Of a DNA stretch of 8,222 nt, positions 7,427-8,222 are shown piece after piece; position 1 is the stretch's first letter, and the number at the start of each line of letters is the position of its first letter. The stretch is from Rhodospirillales bacterium (GTDB lineage Bacteria > Pseudomonadota > Alphaproteobacteria > Acetobacterales > Acetobacteraceae). A model generated the notes under the pieces. The model ran no database searches and was not told the origin of the DNA. It was given only the letters and a program-made list of their open reading frames with translations. The position numbers and the translations under genes were made by a program. Location of the stretch: the NCBI GenBank assembly GCA_025352915.1, contig JANXSA010000370.1, forward strand, positions 1 to 8,222, in the 5' to 3' direction.

Positions 7427-7861
7427 ATGGAATCCATGATCGAACGCTACTTTGGCAAGGCGCTGGCGCAACTGGCGATACAGTTCCTGCGCTTTGGAAC
7501 CGTCGGTGCCGCTGGCTTCGTGGTGGATACCGCGGTCGTCTATGGCCTGCGCGGGGCGATTGGCATCTATGGCGCCGGGGCGGCGGCCTATGTTGTCGCC
7601 GCCAGCTTCACTTGGCTGTTCAACCGCCTCTGGGCCTTCCGCAACGCATCACGCGGAGCGGCACATCGCCAGTGGATGATGTTCCTGGCAACCCAAAGTG
7701 CGGGGTTCGTGGTCAATCGCGGCGTGTTCGCCGCATTGGTCACCTGGAGCGACGTTTGCGCGGCATATCCTGTCTTGGCGATTGCTTCTGGCATGGCGGC
7801 GGGAATGTTTTTAAATTTTGCCGCCGCCCGGCACTATGTTTTTGTTGGTTCGCCGGACTGA
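7427..7861 (+). CDS. GtrA-family small membrane protein
   Basis: A 144-residue protein with four hydrophobic segments at about 21-43, 50-71, 84-106 and 114-134, matching the length and topology of the GtrA family. Family marks are the FGTVGAAGFVVDTAVVYGL first span, NRLWAFRN (66-73) after the second span, and the C-terminal NFAAARHYVF (130-139), which corresponds to the conserved N-F-x3-R-x2-V-F ending. Some GtrA-type proteins are thought to help move polyprenyl-linked sugars across the inner membrane for polysaccharide or lipid glycosylation; many members have no assigned role. Here it is alone on the plus strand, between a divergent binding-protein run and a convergent rRNA operon end, with no glycosyltransferase beside it, so no pathway can be inferred. 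A GTG three codons upstream is an alternative start (147 residues). Confidence 0.9.
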   Translation: MESMIERYFGKALAQLAIQFLRFGTVGAAGFVVDTAVVYGLRGAIGIYGAGAAAYVVAASFTWLFNRLWAFRNASRGAAHRQWMMFLATQSAGFVVNRGVFAALVTWSDVCAAYPVLAIASGMAAGMFLNFAAARHYVFVGSPD

Positions 7862-7893
7862 TTTACGGCTCCGTTGGGACGTGTTAAACGCCG

Positions 7894-7927
7894 AACGCCC
7901 CCCTTGCATTTCTGCCTGGGGGGCGTT
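7894..7927. terminator. Likely bidirectional terminator between the GtrA gene and the rRNA operon end
   Basis: AACGCCCCCC (7894-7903) pairs perfectly with GGGGGGCGTT (7918-7927), a 10-bp stem with a 14-nt loop in which GCA and TGC can extend pairing. It lies 33 nt after the GtrA stop and 17 nt beyond the tRNA end, between two convergent units. T-richness after the stem is modest in both directions (GTTCGTCATTTTG on plus, CGGCGTTTAAC on minus), so both units may use it. Confidence 0.75.
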
Positions 7928-7943
7928 GTTCGTCATTTTGATT

Positions 7944-8020
<77 letters not shown>

Positions 8021-8036
8021 TTGGTGGTCGTTTATT

Positions 8037-8180
8037 GGGTGCATTGGAAGACCTGGCGGCGACCTACTCTCCCACGTCTTGAGACGCAGTACCATGGGCG
8101 CTGGGGGTTTTCACGGCCGAGTTCGGGATGGGATCGGGTGCAGTCTCCCCGCCATAGCCACCAGGTCATCCAATGCACCC
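8037..8180. repeat. Inverted repeat flanking the 5S rRNA (precursor stem)
   Basis: GGGTGCATTGGA at 8037-8048 is exactly complementary to TCCAATGCACCC at 8169-8180. After one mismatch the pairing continues for seven more bases (8050-8056 with 8161-8167) into helix I of 5S. The precursor would form a stem of about 20 pairs around the mature 5S, a likely processing signal. Confidence 0.7.
8051..8167 (-). rRNA. rrf: 5S ribosomal RNA
   Basis: About 117 nt matching the universal 5S pattern on the minus strand. It has the 5' helix GACCTGGTGGCTATGGCGGG, then the conserved CCCGATCCCATCCCGAACTC region, AGCGCCCATGGTACTGC, GGGAGAGTAGGTCGCC and the closing CCGCCAGGT. Exact ends are estimated from helix I pairing. 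The larger rRNA genes would lie beyond the right edge; 8168-8222 is the expected 23S-5S spacer. tRNA-fMet follows on the same strand. Confidence 0.96.
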
Positions 8181-8222
8181 TGTGTTGCTATTCCTGGTTT
8201 CAGGATGAGCGACACGTGCCGC

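Overview
The window is GC-rich DNA with strong GC bias at third codon positions. It most resembles an alphaproteobacterium, plausibly Rhodospirillales/Acetobacteraceae. This rests on the 5S rRNA type, the 5S then initiator tRNA-Met order at the end of an rRNA operon, and the peptide-type ABC transporter with twin-arginine (Tat)-type substrate-binding proteins. The taxon is inferred from pattern recognition, not from a search.

Layout from right to left, which is the direction of transcription for most genes. At 8051-8167 and 7944-8020 (minus) lies the 3' end of a ribosomal RNA operon: 5S rRNA followed by tRNA-fMet(CAT). A strong GC hairpin (7894-7927) separates it from a convergent plus-strand gene for a small GtrA-family membrane protein (7427-7861). 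Divergent from that gene, a long minus-strand run fills the rest of the window. It starts with three tandem paralogues of a family-5 (peptide/opine/nickel-type) solute-binding protein. The first (6688-7239) keeps its start, signal peptide and stop but has lost about 350 central residues in frame. The second (5021-6619) is intact. The third (4087-5024) is a decayed pseudogene with a frameshift, a nonsense codon and two large internal deletions.

A non-coding stretch of about 506 bp (3581-4086) follows. Then come the membrane and ATPase genes of a complete Dpp/Opp-type importer: permease B (2639-3580), permease C (1728-2639), ATPase D (738-1721) and ATPase F (726 to beyond the left edge). Junctions are very tight (1-nt overlap, then gaps of 6 and 11 nt), so these four genes form one translationally linked unit. 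The intact binding protein would capture an oligopeptide-like ligand in the periplasm, permeases B and C would form the channel, and ATPases D and F would drive uptake. The actual substrate cannot be read from the sequence.

The most interesting item is in the gap between binding proteins and permeases. A segment of about 105 nt on the minus strand (3755-3859) aligns collinearly with the genuine 5S rRNA at the right end of the same window. It can close a terminal helix of 8 base pairs, and is followed by a T-run and two GC-rich hairpins. It looks like a diverged 5S rRNA relic or a 5S-derived structured RNA. Otherwise the window is fairly ordinary transporter plus rRNA-operon-end sequence, with clear gene-family decay among the binding-protein paralogues.
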